Source: Synechococcales cyanobacterium PMM_0003
Lineage (GTDB): Bacteria > Cyanobacteriota > Cyanobacteriia > Pseudanabaenales > Pseudanabaenaceae
Reading direction: 5' to 3'
NCBI GenBank assembly: GCA_949128015.1
Contig: CASBRC010000125.1
Location: 1 to 15,002 of the forward strand
DNA length: 15,002 nt
The notes under the pieces are model-generated. The model had not been told where the DNA came from, ran no database searches, and was given only the letters and a program-made list of their open reading frames with translations. Positions 1 through 7,920 of the stretch are shown here, piece after piece (positions within the stretch are counted from its first letter, which is position 1; each line of letters opens with the position of its first letter). Both the position numbers and the translations under genes were made by a program.

Positions 1-75
1 TGGCAAAAAAGTGCTTCTAAACTGTTACTCATGGGAGTTACTTCGCTGATTGTGTTTTATTTATTTTCAGCTTAA
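1..75 (+). CDS. C-terminal end of a membrane protein (5' end outside window)
   Basis: Frame 1 is open from the first base to a TAA at 73-75 and encodes 24 residues ending in a hydrophobic stretch (KLLLMGVTSLIVFYLFSA). This looks like a last transmembrane helix. Nothing else of the protein is visible, so the family cannot be named. A second frame (50-214) stays open past this stop and also reads as hydrophobic then polar; see findings for a possible frameshift. Confidence 0.45.
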   Translation, partial: WQKSASKLLLMGVTSLIVFYLFSA

Positions 76-253
76 CGGTTTCTCCCTTTTTTTATTTCCT
101 TATCCCGAACTCACGTTAAATAGGCTGTATTCTCAATCTTGTAGACAGATTCAACCTATAACTCCTCAAAATAATTTAAAAAATAAAGCTGAATCTTCGT
201 CAGAAGCAGCTTAACTGACTTTTTAGTAATATTCGTTAGAATCAACTTTCTCT

Positions 254-670
254 ATGCCAGCAAAAGATATTTTTCACAGTACAGTCAGAATAGGATTAGA
301 AAAAGAAGGTTGGATCATTACAAATGATCCTCTATATTTAGACTTCGGTGGAGTGGAAGTTTATATTGACTTAGCGGCTGAAAAAATAATTGCGGCTGAG
401 AGAGAAGGAGAAAAAATTGCGGTTGAAGTTAAAAGCTTTATTGGTAGTTCGGCAATTTCTGAATTCCACAAAGCATTGGGGCAATTTATTAACTACAAAA
501 TTGCATTAAGCCAAAAGCAGCCAGAGCGTACAATGTATTTGGCTGTGCCGATCGCAACTTACGAAACATTTTTTAAACTAGAATTAATTCAGCTTGTTAT
601 TAAAACTCAAGGCATCAGTTTGATTGTTTATAATCCAAACAAGCAAGAGATAGCGAAATGGATAAGTTAA
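254..670 (+). CDS. xisH: XisH-family protein (fdxN element excision controlling factor H type)
   Basis: The 138-residue product matches the XisH family along its whole length: start MPAKDIFH, a GGV-VYIDLAAEK segment, AAEREG-KIAVEVKSF and a final aliphatic strand. XisH was named in heterocyst-forming Anabaena, where it helps control excision of the fdxN element, but homologues occur widely in cyanobacteria without that element. D39 followed by E58-V-K60 fits the D...(D/E)xK core of PD-(D/E)XK nuclease folds, to which XisH structures have been related; catalysis is not shown. The ATG at 254 is the only start that keeps the conserved N-terminus, and no clear Shine-Dalgarno precedes it. Its end overlaps xisI by 13 bp, so the two are translationally coupled. 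No nitrogen-fixation gene or recombinase lies nearby. Confidence 0.9.
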   Translation: MPAKDIFHSTVRIGLEKEGWIITNDPLYLDFGGVEVYIDLAAEKIIAAEREGEKIAVEVKSFIGSSAISEFHKALGQFINYKIALSQKQPERTMYLAVPIATYETFFKLELIQLVIKTQGISLIVYNPNKQEIAKWIS

Positions 671-993
671 GTAAATACAGAGAAATTATTAAAAAGATTT
701 TCAAAGAATATGCTCATGATGACTACAAAAGAAATGATGTAGAGCGCGAGTTAATCTTTGATACAGAGCATGATCATTATCAAATTGTGAATGTTGGCTG
801 GGAAAATGAGCATCGTGTTTATGGTTGCATTCTTCACTTTGATATTAAACAGGATAAAATTTGGCTGCAATACAACGGTACAGAAATTGACTTTGCCGAA
901 GAATTAGTCAAGGCAGGAGTACCAAATCAAGATATTGTCATTGGCTTTCATTCTTCGTTTATGCGTCAGTTTACGGAATATGCCGTAAGTTAG
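658..993 (+). CDS. xisI: XisI-family protein (fdxN element excision controlling factor I type)
   Basis: The 111-residue product has the usual XisI length and pattern: N-terminal MDKLSKYREIIKKI helix, a central segment around YQIVNVGWENEHRVYGC, HFDIKQDKIWLQYNGTE and a C-terminal DIVIGFHSSFMRQFTEYAV. XisI proteins are almost always encoded next to XisH, as here, and are presumed partners; their biochemical activity is unknown. The ATG lies inside the last codons of xisH (overlap 658-670), a classical coupled arrangement. It is followed after only 6 bp by an acetyltransferase gene on the same strand, so an operon of three is likely. Confidence 0.9.
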   Translation: MDKLSKYREIIKKIFKEYAHDDYKRNDVERELIFDTEHDHYQIVNVGWENEHRVYGCILHFDIKQDKIWLQYNGTEIDFAEELVKAGVPNQDIVIGFHSSFMRQFTEYAVS

Positions 994-999
994 CTTGGT

Positions 1000-2223
1000 A
1001 TGAAAATTCGTAAAATTAGTAACAACGATCGCCTTGAAATTCTCAAGGGAGATTTATATGCCTACTCGCGCTGGACTAATCAAGATTTGCCGCGATCACA
1101 TTTAACAGCGATTAATCCTGAGGAAGTGTTAGTTGCCGAAATCGATGGCAAGATTGCGGCGGCGCTGCAATGTTTTAACTTTCAGCAGTCGGTGCGCGGT
1201 AGTCTCAAAGCAATGGGGGGCATCGGTGGAGTATGGACATATCCTGAATATCGTAATCAAGGCTGTGTAAAGGCGCTAATGAAAAGTGCCTTTTTAGAAA
1301 TGCGGATGCAAGGGATCTGTGTGAGTATGCTTACGCCCTTTAAAGAAAGTTTTTATGAAGGGTTAGGCTACGCGATCGCAAATTCCACCAATGAAGTAAA
1401 TATTCCAATTTCGTCTTTATCGAAATATTTAAAGCTGCCTAATTCAGCGAACTTGACCTGCGATCGCCTCGCCGCTACTGAAGTAAAAGATATTTTGTCG
1501 AGTTTTCTCTACGAAAATCTGCGATCGCAAACGCTTCTGCCCCACAGTCATGGTCTGGCAATCACTAATTTCACCTACGATCAATGGTGGCATTTGCACC
1601 GTCAAAAGCTTTGTGTCGTGGTAAAACGCGATCGCCAACCTGTCGCCTTAGCAATTTATGCAATCGATAGCAGTGGTAATTTGCCAATTTGTGATCGTCA
1701 GATTGACATTTCATCAATATTTTGGACAGACATTGAGTCACGCGATCGGCTATTACATTTCTTTGCCAGCCATCGAGATCAAATCCATAGCCTCAAAATG
1801 CCAGTCCCTCTTAATGCAAATTTGCATACATGGCTCAGCGATGCGGGACAGCTAGAGTCATCAATGACTGCACCTTGGATGGTCAGAGCTATTGATATTG
1901 TCGGAGCTTTGCATGGTTTACCGATCGCTTGCCAGCCATTTACCTTCGTCCTAAGCGATCCTCATTGCCATTGGAATGATGGTATTTTTGGCGTGAATGG
2001 TGATCGCGGAAACCTCACAGTCAAGCGTTACAACGGCGATTTTCAAGATCGGGCGATCGACTTTCGTGCCACGATCGCAGGTATCTCCGCCTTGATTTAT
2101 GGCACTCATGCGATCGCAGAACTGTTGCATAAACAATGGATTACCAAGATCACTTCAGAAACCTGTGAACGATTAGAAAAATGCTTTACACCATGTCTGA
2201 TTTATAATCCTTTTAAGTTCTAA
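1000..2223 (+). CDS. Eis-like GNAT family N-acetyltransferase
   Basis: This 407-residue protein has the size and architecture of the Eis family: an N-terminal GNAT domain, a second degenerate GNAT-like domain and a C-terminal SCP2-like domain. The acetyl-CoA motif is visible as GVWTYPEYRNQGCVKALM (residues 77-94, R85 and G88 in the RxxGxx pyrophosphate loop). It is followed by SMLTPFKESFYEGLGY, where Y119 aligns with the general-acid Tyr of mycobacterial Eis. The chain ends in Phe407; in Eis the C-terminal carboxylate of the last Phe acts in catalysis. Eis enzymes acetylate amines, including aminoglycosides and lysines, but the substrate here is unknown. The gene starts 6 bp after xisI and contains five HIP1 sites, so its composition looks native. 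Confidence 0.85.
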   Translation: MKIRKISNNDRLEILKGDLYAYSRWTNQDLPRSHLTAINPEEVLVAEIDGKIAAALQCFNFQQSVRGSLKAMGGIGGVWTYPEYRNQGCVKALMKSAFLEMRMQGICVSMLTPFKESFYEGLGYAIANSTNEVNIPISSLSKYLKLPNSANLTCDRLAATEVKDILSSFLYENLRSQTLLPHSHGLAITNFTYDQWWHLHRQKLCVVVKRDRQPVALAIYAIDSSGNLPICDRQIDISSIFWTDIESRDRLLHFFASHRDQIHSLKMPVPLNANLHTWLSDAGQLESSMTAPWMVRAIDIVGALHGLPIACQPFTFVLSDPHCHWNDGIFGVNGDRGNLTVKRYNGDFQDRAIDFRATIAGISALIYGTHAIAELLHKQWITKITSETCERLEKCFTPCLIYNPFKF

Positions 2224-2229
2224 ACCCAT

Positions 2230-2264
2230 GCCCAATAAAATATCCTACGGATATTTTATTGGGC
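2230..2264 (+). terminator. Perfect hairpin between the acetyltransferase gene and zur
   Basis: Arms 2230-2245 and 2249-2264 are perfect 16-bp complements around a TAC loop. The stem is AT-rich with GGGC/GCCC at the base, and no T-run follows. It is placed to end the xisHI-acetyltransferase transcript, yet it lies only 12 bp before the zur ATG, so it would also form the very start of a zur leader in a read-through transcript. Confidence 0.65.
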
Positions 2265-2276
2265 AAACCCAAAAGC

Positions 2277-2672
2277 ATGAAAGAAAAACTTACTCGCAGT
2301 CAAGAACGAGTGCTACATCTCCTCCAACATCACGAACGCGCTGTATCAGCGCAAGATATCCATTCGGAGTTACGAAATAGCGAAAAAAGCGTGGGGCTAG
2401 CCACAGTTTATCGATCACTCGACACTCTCAAATTGCAAGGCTTAATCAAAGCACTGACCCTACCCAACGGCGAAACCGTTTACAGCGTCACGCCCACCGA
2501 CAGACATCATCTCAATTGTCTAAACTGCGGTAAATCTCTACCCATTGATAGCTGTCCTATTCACGATCTGGGCAATCAACTCGCGAAACAGCATACTTTC
2601 CAAATTTACTATCATACTCTCGAATTTTTCGGATTATGTAGTCAATGCCAAGAGCCAATAGTTAAACCATAA
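2277..2672 (+). CDS. zur: Fur-family metal-dependent repressor, probably Zur (FurB)
   Basis: The 131-residue product has an N-terminal winged helix (recognition region SVGLATVYRSLDTLKLQGLI, residues 38-57) and a C-terminal dimerisation and metal-binding domain. Structural-zinc cysteine pairs C81-x-x-C84 and C121-x-x-C124 are present, as are likely regulatory ligands H77/H78, C93, H96, H113 and E116. The pattern HHLNCLNCGKSLPIDSCPIHDL with YYHTLEFFGLC fits cyanobacterial Zur (Anabaena FurB) better than FurA or PerR, from memory rather than a search. Zur represses zinc-uptake genes when zinc is plentiful. ATG 2277 is preferred over an upstream TTG at 2259, which lies inside the hairpin and adds six non-conserved residues. 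No zinc transporter gene is adjacent. Confidence 0.75.
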   Translation: MKEKLTRSQERVLHLLQHHERAVSAQDIHSELRNSEKSVGLATVYRSLDTLKLQGLIKALTLPNGETVYSVTPTDRHHLNCLNCGKSLPIDSCPIHDLGNQLAKQHTFQIYYHTLEFFGLCSQCQEPIVKP

Positions 2673-2720
2673 GCCCGAAAAGGAGAAGCGGCAAGCTCGG
2701 CGCTTCTCCTTTTCGGGCTT
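2671..2720. terminator. Bidirectional terminator between zur and the Nudix gene
   Basis: Perfect 20-bp arms 2671-2690 and 2701-2720 enclose a 10-nt loop. The stem has a GC-rich top and A/T tracts toward its base, and it overlaps the last two bases of the zur stop codon. It lies between two convergent genes, so it can serve both strands. Confidence 0.8.
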
Positions 2721-2735
2721 TGCTTGGATTGACAT

Positions 2736-3221
2736 TTATTTCAACTTGCCAATGTAATCGCGAATTACTGGCGTAAAAATTTTAACTACTTGTTGATAAA
2801 CTTCTCTTTTAAATCTAACAATCGAATCAAGAGTCTTATCGATCGCCATAAATTGCACAACCCTAAACTCACGATGGTGGATATCTAACTGACAATTAGA
2901 GGCAGAATGATCCCAATAAAAAGCAAACCATCTCTGTCTTTGTCCACAATAATTTGCCCATTTACCCGATAGCTTGAGGGTTAGTGGAAAATCGTAATAA
3001 AGCCATTCAGGATGCACATATGCTAAAACAGCATCACTAATGCCCACTTCTTCGTATAGCTCACGCAAGGCGGCTGTCTGTGGATCTTCACCATCATCAA
3101 TTCCACCCTGTGGAAATTGCCATGAATCAGGCACACCGACTCGTTCACCGACTAGCACTTCGCCTTTACGGTTAAAAACAATAATCCCCACATTTGGGCG
3201 ATAAGATTTTTCTGGTGTCAT
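2736..3221 (-). CDS. rppH: Nudix hydrolase, probably RNA pyrophosphohydrolase RppH
   Basis: The 161-residue protein carries a complete Nudix box: G39, E45, R53-E54-L55, E57-E58, G60-I61, matching GX5EX7REUXEEXGU. The start YRPNVGIIVFNRKGEVLVGER and the PQGGIDDGED entry to the box are typical of the RppH/Ap4A-hydrolase group. RppH removes pyrophosphate from mRNA 5' ends and so triggers decay; relatives cleave dinucleoside polyphosphates, and sequence alone does not separate the two. After the box come WLYYDFP and QRQRWFAFYW, also usual for this group. It reads in the same direction as ilvB but is separated from it by a strong hairpin, so it probably has its own promoter in the 51 bp between hairpin and start. 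It converges on zur. Confidence 0.85.
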   Translation of the reverse strand: MTPEKSYRPNVGIIVFNRKGEVLVGERVGVPDSWQFPQGGIDDGEDPQTAALRELYEEVGISDAVLAYVHPEWLYYDFPLTLKLSGKWANYCGQRQRWFAFYWDHSASNCQLDIHHREFRVVQFMAIDKTLDSIVRFKREVYQQVVKIFTPVIRDYIGKLK

Positions 3222-3272
3222 AGGTTTTCATGTAACTAAAGCAAAAGCATAACACCGCCATCAATTATCATC

Positions 3273-3315
3273 AAAAAGAGAAAGGCTTTCGCTGAGCGAA
3301 AGCCTTTCTCTTTTT
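3273..3315 (-). terminator. Terminator downstream of ilvB
   Basis: Arms 3273-3293 and 3295-3315 are perfectly complementary (21 bp). The realistic apical loop is about 5 nt (CTGAG). Read on the - strand, the stem ends in a run of T, as expected of an intrinsic terminator right after the ilvB stop codon. On the + strand a T-run also follows. Confidence 0.85.
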
Positions 3316-3317
3316 TG

Positions 3318-5144
3318 CTAAACCAAGACTCTTTTCAATGGAGCTACAGGCTCTTGTACTTCCTTACTAGACTGTTGCGATCGCTTAGGAATTGGCAAAC
3401 CCACCATTTCCGCATTGCTCGCCCCGGGTGGAACCATTGGGTAACAGTTTTCATTGCGCTTAACGCGAAAATCAGCAAACACGGGTCCATCGTAGGCAAG
3501 AATCTCGGCAACCGCAGATTGCAAATCACTCGGCTCAATCACCTTCATCCCCTTAATGCCAAAGGCTTCGGCAAGCTTCACAAAATCAGGCATACCCACT
3601 TCCATATTGGAAGAAGAGTAGCGCTCATCATAGAAACTTTCTTGCCACTGACGCACCATGCCCTGCCAACCGTTATTGATAATGATCACTTTGACATTGA
3701 TGCCATACTGCGCCAGAGTGCCAAGCTCCTGAATATTCATCTGAATACTCGCATCACCGCTAATACAGATTACCTGATCGTCGGGCAGTGCTACCTTTGC
3801 GCCCATCGCCGCAGGCATTCCATAGCCCATCGTGCCAAGTCCTGCGCTTGAGATCCACTTGCGAGGACCAGTTTTGATTAACTGAGCAGCCCACATTTGG
3901 TGCTGTCCTACATCAGTTGTGAAGTAAGCATTAGGTGCTTGCTTACCAAATTCATAGATAACCTGTTGTGGTGACAAGATATTGTCATAGGCAGGGACTT
4001 CAAGAGGATAGTCTTCTTTCCATTCATCAAGCTGAACAAACCAATCTTTGGTTTGAATATTTTCTTCGTAGCTAGTAGCTTCGAGAAGGGCTTGTAATAC
4101 TTCTTTTACGTCACCGACAATTGGCACATCAGGCTTCCGATTTTTGCCAACTTCCGCAGGATCGATATCAATGTGAATAACTTTGGCTTCAGGCGCAAAC
4201 TTATCCAGACGACCCGTTACGCGATCGTCAAATCTTGCCCCAACCGCAATTAATAAATCACAACCTTGGACGGCAAAGTTAGCATAAGCCGTTCCATGCA
4301 TCCCCAACATACCAAGAGAAAGATAGCTATTTTCATCATAAGCGCCTTTGCCCATCAGGGTTGTAGTTACAGGCAACTGAAAACGGTTGGCTAATTCGGC
4401 AAGCTCAGCATGAGCGTCGGCTAGCACCGTACCACCACCTGCATAGAGCAAAGGTCTTTTGGCTTCACGGATTAATGCGATCGCAGCCGCAATTTGATGC
4501 AAATGCCCTTTAACCTTGGTCTGATAACCGGGTAAATCAATCTGGACATCAGGATTATAGTCAAAGGTTCGCTGAGCAATATCTTTAGGAATATCGATCA
4601 ATACAGGACCGGGACGACCAGTAGCGGCAATATGAAAAGCTTCAGCAACAATTCGAGCAATGTCTTCAGGTCTACGAATCACATAGGAATGCTTAACAAT
4701 TGGCAGTGTGATGCCCCAAATATCTGTTTCTTGAAATGCATCAGTACCGATCGCATAAGAAGGAACCTGCCCTGTAATCACTACCATGGGAATCGAGTCC
4801 ATTTGCGCCGTAGCAATACCAGTCACCAGATTTGTTGCCCCTGGACCAGAAGTCGCCACGCATACTCCTACGTTTCCAGTAGCGCGAGCATACCCATCGG
4901 CAGCATGGACAGCTCCCTGCTCATGACGCACGAGGTAATGCTTGAGATCTCCTCTAGCCTCAAACTGATAAATTTCATCATACACTGGCAGTATTGCTCC
5001 ACCAGGGTAGCCAAAGATATGTTTTACACCTTGTCGTCTCACACTGTCGATGAGAGCAAATGCACCCGTTGTTCGCAAAGTAGCCTCCTCTAGACTCAAT
5101 ACTGATCTTGTTCGTGATCTAAGCAAAACTTGCTGTTGCGGCAT
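3318..5144 (-). CDS. ilvB: Acetolactate synthase, large (catalytic) subunit
   Basis: The 608-residue product is a full-length thiamine-diphosphate enzyme of the acetohydroxyacid synthase family. It condenses two pyruvates, or pyruvate with 2-oxobutyrate, in the first common step of Val, Leu and Ile synthesis. Visible landmarks are [14 protein letters not shown], the catalytic Glu75 in [15 protein letters not shown], a central FAD-binding domain (about 200-345) and the ThDP/Mg motif GDAS...NN at 463-491. The GDA variant, where many bacteria have GDG, is usual in cyanobacteria and plants, from memory. The first 25 residues are non-conserved; the ATG at 5144 is a reasonable start, but a later one is not excluded. 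The small regulatory subunit (ilvN/ilvH) is not in the window. The gene is divergent from petH across 384 bp. Confidence 0.95.
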   Translation of the reverse strand: MPQQQVLLRSRTRSVLSLEEATLRTTGAFALIDSVRRQGVKHIFGYPGGAILPVYDEIYQFEARGDLKHYLVRHEQGAVHAADGYARATGNVGVCVATSGPGATNLVTGIATAQMDSIPMVVITGQVPSYAIGTDAFQETDIWGITLPIVKHSYVIRRPEDIARIVAEAFHIAATGRPGPVLIDIPKDIAQRTFDYNPDVQIDLPGYQTKVKGHLHQIAAAIALIREAKRPLLYAGGGTVLADAHAELAELANRFQLPVTTTLMGKGAYDENSYLSLGMLGMHGTAYANFAVQGCDLLIAVGARFDDRVTGRLDKFAPEAKVIHIDIDPAEVGKNRKPDVPIVGDVKEVLQALLEATSYEENIQTKDWFVQLDEWKEDYPLEVPAYDNILSPQQVIYEFGKQAPNAYFTTDVGQHQMWAAQLIKTGPRKWISSAGLGTMGYGMPAAMGAKVALPDDQVICISGDASIQMNIQELGTLAQYGINVKVIIINNGWQGMVRQWQESFYDERYSSSNMEVGMPDFVKLAEAFGIKGMKVIEPSDLQSAVAEILAYDGPVFADFRVKRNENCYPMVPPGASNAEMVGLPIPKRSQQSSKEVQEPVAPLKRVLV

Positions 5145-5294
5145 TTCCAGATACTCTTTTGTTCGATACTACAAACAAGTAGTTTGTAGCAAGTACCTTA
5201 AGTTTGTAATTTGTAGCAATTGTATCGATAATAACATAGACAAGCTGCCCCAAAGCTGCTAAGGACGATGGACATGGCGATCGCTATATTTGTA
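5145..5294 (-). promoter_or_regulatory. ilvB leader and upstream region with TTTGTAGC repeats
   Basis: The near-identical 14-mers GTAGTTTGTAGCAA (5179-5192) and GTAATTTGTAGCAA (5206-5219) differ at one base and are spaced 27 bp start to start. An 8-bp inverted repeat, CTACAAAC (5169-5176) and GTTTGTAG (5182-5189), overlaps the first. On the - strand a TATTAT (5228-5233) could be a -10 element, with no convincing -35. The repeats would then lie in the 5' leader or next to the start point of ilvB. They could be an operator or an RNA structure; no known regulator site is recognised, and no NtcA-type GTA-N8-TAC was seen. Confidence 0.35.
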
Positions 5295-5395
5295 AGGATC
5301 GCAAATTACATAGAATCTAAATATGATGCGGCGGGCTGCGCCCGCCGCATCATATTTGGGGTTTGGGAAGCGTAAACTATTTTGTTTGCGATCCT
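5295..5395. repeat. Nested palindrome in the ilvB-petH divergent region
   Basis: An inner hairpin has perfect 18-bp arms (5319-5336 and 5340-5357) around a TGC loop, with a very GC-rich top (GCGGGC-TGC-GCCCGC) in AT-rich surroundings. An outer 11-bp inverted repeat, AGGATCGCAAA (5295-5305) and TTTGCGATCCT (5385-5395), brackets it. Because ilvB and petH diverge here, it cannot be the 3' terminator of either. It may be an insulator, a remnant terminator or a dispersed repeat element. Confidence 0.7.
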
Positions 5396-5481
5396 AAGTC
5401 CAAAATATTAATAAACATATAAGATTTGCCCCACTAAAGAGATCTTTAAGATACAAAATACCGACAAGTCACATTTGAAAA

Positions 5482-5487
5482 TATAAT
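5482..5487 (+). promoter_or_regulatory. Possible -10 element of petH
   Basis: A TATAAT hexamer lies 41 bp before the petH ATG. No matching -35 box is seen at the usual distance, so this is a weak prediction. The rest of 5396-5528 is AT-rich, with no hairpin and no open frame leading into petH; an in-frame TAA at 5487-5489 bars any N-terminal extension. Confidence 0.3.
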
Positions 5488-5489
5488 AA

Positions 5490-6420
<931 letters not shown>

Positions 6421-6422
<2 letters not shown>

Positions 6423-6461
6423 AATATTAAGGGTGGCGCTAAGCGCCACCCTTAATATTTT
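6421..6461 (+). terminator. petH terminator hairpin
   Basis: Perfect 20-bp arms 6421-6440 and 6442-6461, with the apical loop formed by the central CTAAG. The stem has a GGGTGGCGC core and an AT-rich base ending in TTTT, and it overlaps the petH stop codon. Confidence 0.85.
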
Positions 6462-6466
6462 GATAT

Positions 6467-6517
6467 AGCCCAAAGAGGTGTAGCGCACGCTGCGCGTGCG
6501 CTACACCTCTTTGGGCT
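6467..6517. repeat. Second, 24-bp hairpin after petH (dispersed palindrome candidate)
   Basis: Perfect 24-bp arms 6467-6490 and 6494-6517 enclose a TGC loop. It starts 5 bp after the petH terminator hairpin, so it is not needed for simple termination. Its apical 19 nt GCGCACGCTGCGCGTGCGC (6483-6501) matches, in reverse complement, 17 of 19 bases of the core at 9774-9792. It precedes the histidine kinase start by 70 bp. Confidence 0.75.
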
Positions 6518-6575
6518 TTGGGTTTGATGGTGCTTGCGCACTTACGCCTATAATCAAGTGAATAGACTTGTTGCA

Positions 6576-6580
6576 GAGGG
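6576..6580 (+). promoter_or_regulatory. Ribosome binding site deciding the kinase start
   Basis: GAGGG lies 7 nt before the GTG at 6588. This spacing supports that GTG over the TTG at 6534 and the GTG at 6558, neither of which has a comparable site. Confidence 0.6.
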
Positions 6581-6587
6581 CATAAAG

Positions 6588-7883
6588 GTGCAATTACTCT
6601 GGCTGCTTGTCGGAATTATCATTGGCGCGATCGCAACTGGTGCTTGTTGGTTTAGCTGGAGTTATGCCAAAAAAAGACGCGATCGCAAATTTCGTAAACG
6701 ATCACGTCATGCGCTGAAGGCAAGATCGATCCTTAGTCTTAAATCTTGGGCGCAGAATGTTCAACAAAATATTCGTCAAAAACATAACAATCAATTTGCA
6801 GAAATTAACTCTTCTACAAATGATGAGAATGAAAGATTATTGTGGAAAAAAATCGTCGAATTAGCTCCCATAGGTTATATCCAAGTCGATCAAGATAATC
6901 GCTTTGCAGTGTGTAATCAACTAGCTGCCAACATTATGGGGATCATGAACCATCAACAAGGATTAATTCGCAAGCAATTTTTGCTCCAACTAATTCGTTC
7001 GTATGAACTCGATTATTTAGTCGAACAAACGCGATCGCAAAAACAAGGCTCCCAAGTTGATTGGGTATTTCATCCTGCAATTCCTGATCCTGTCAATCCT
7101 GTACCGCAGATAGGGCGACCGATTCGGGCTTATAGTGTTTATCTAGAGGATGGGAAAGTTGGAATTTTTTTGGTAGATCGCCAAGAAGCAGTAGCGATCA
7201 CACAGCAACGCGATCGCTGGACATCGGATATTGCCCATGAACTAAAAACACCATTAACCTCGATCCGACTGATTGCTGAGACACTTGAGCCTCGTGTCGA
7301 TCCTGCGGCAAAAATCTGGGTAGACCGCCTGCTCGGCGAAATAGATCGGATTACTAAACTTGTACAAGACTTGCTTGAATTGGGGCAGATGGATGATGGA
7401 ATCGAGACTATTCTGCATCTAAGTGAGGTGAATTTATCGTTACTAGTGCGATCGGTGTGGTCAACTCTTGAGCCGCTAGCCAATCGAAAGCAAGTCAAGA
7501 TTAATTATATCGGTGACCAACAATTAACTTGGCAACTGGATGAGTCACGCATTTATCGACTTTTGTTAAATTTATTAGACAACAGCATCAAACATAGTCC
7601 ATCACTTCAGTCGATTACAATTAAAATCAGCGTGGTAGACTCAAGCTTACAAATAGACGTAATTGATGCTGGAGAAGGATTTCCTGAAGAAGCGTTACCT
7701 CATATCTTCGAGCGCTTTTATCAAATCGATCCGTCTCGAACAAGATCAGGATTAAATCGTGGTGGCAGTGGATTAGGACTTGCGATCGCACGTCAGATTG
7801 TCACATTACATAAAGGCACGATCTCTGCAAAAAATCATCCTGAGACCAGTGGTGCATGGATTACGATCATCATACCATCATAA
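6588..7883 (+). CDS. sphS: Membrane-anchored sensor histidine kinase, SphS/PhoR-like
   Basis: With the GTG at 6588 the protein has 431 residues. An N-terminal hydrophobic helix (2-24, LLWLLVGIIIGAIATGACW) is followed by a basic stretch KKRRDRKFRKR, a PAS-like domain (about 86-185, ELAPIGYIQVDQDNRFAVCN), and the phosphoacceptor H217 in DIAHELKTPLTSIR. The ATP-binding domain has the N box around N332 (LLNLLDNSIKHS), DAGEGFPEE and GGSGLGLAIARQI. The single N-terminal helix with no periplasmic loop, and segments such as LIRSYELDYLVEQT, resemble cyanobacterial SphS, which senses phosphate shortage with the regulator SphR. The assignment is from pattern memory, and no response regulator gene is adjacent. 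Another PAS kinase of the PhoR/ResE type is the alternative. Confidence 0.75.
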   Translation: MQLLWLLVGIIIGAIATGACWFSWSYAKKRRDRKFRKRSRHALKARSILSLKSWAQNVQQNIRQKHNNQFAEINSSTNDENERLLWKKIVELAPIGYIQVDQDNRFAVCNQLAANIMGIMNHQQGLIRKQFLLQLIRSYELDYLVEQTRSQKQGSQVDWVFHPAIPDPVNPVPQIGRPIRAYSVYLEDGKVGIFLVDRQEAVAITQQRDRWTSDIAHELKTPLTSIRLIAETLEPRVDPAAKIWVDRLLGEIDRITKLVQDLLELGQMDDGIETILHLSEVNLSLLVRSVWSTLEPLANRKQVKINYIGDQQLTWQLDESRIYRLLLNLLDNSIKHSPSLQSITIKISVVDSSLQIDVIDAGEGFPEEALPHIFERFYQIDPSRTRSGLNRGGSGLGLAIARQIVTLHKGTISAKNHPETSGAWITIIIPS

Positions 7884-7920
7884 AATCTTGCAAGCCTCTA
7901 AGCACTTTAGCAACTAAATC

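Noticed and set aside
3315..3851. 178-aa open frame on the + strand opposite the 3' part of ilvB
   Set aside because: It is the antisense of a strongly conserved enzyme gene, has no known domain pattern and no ribosome binding site.
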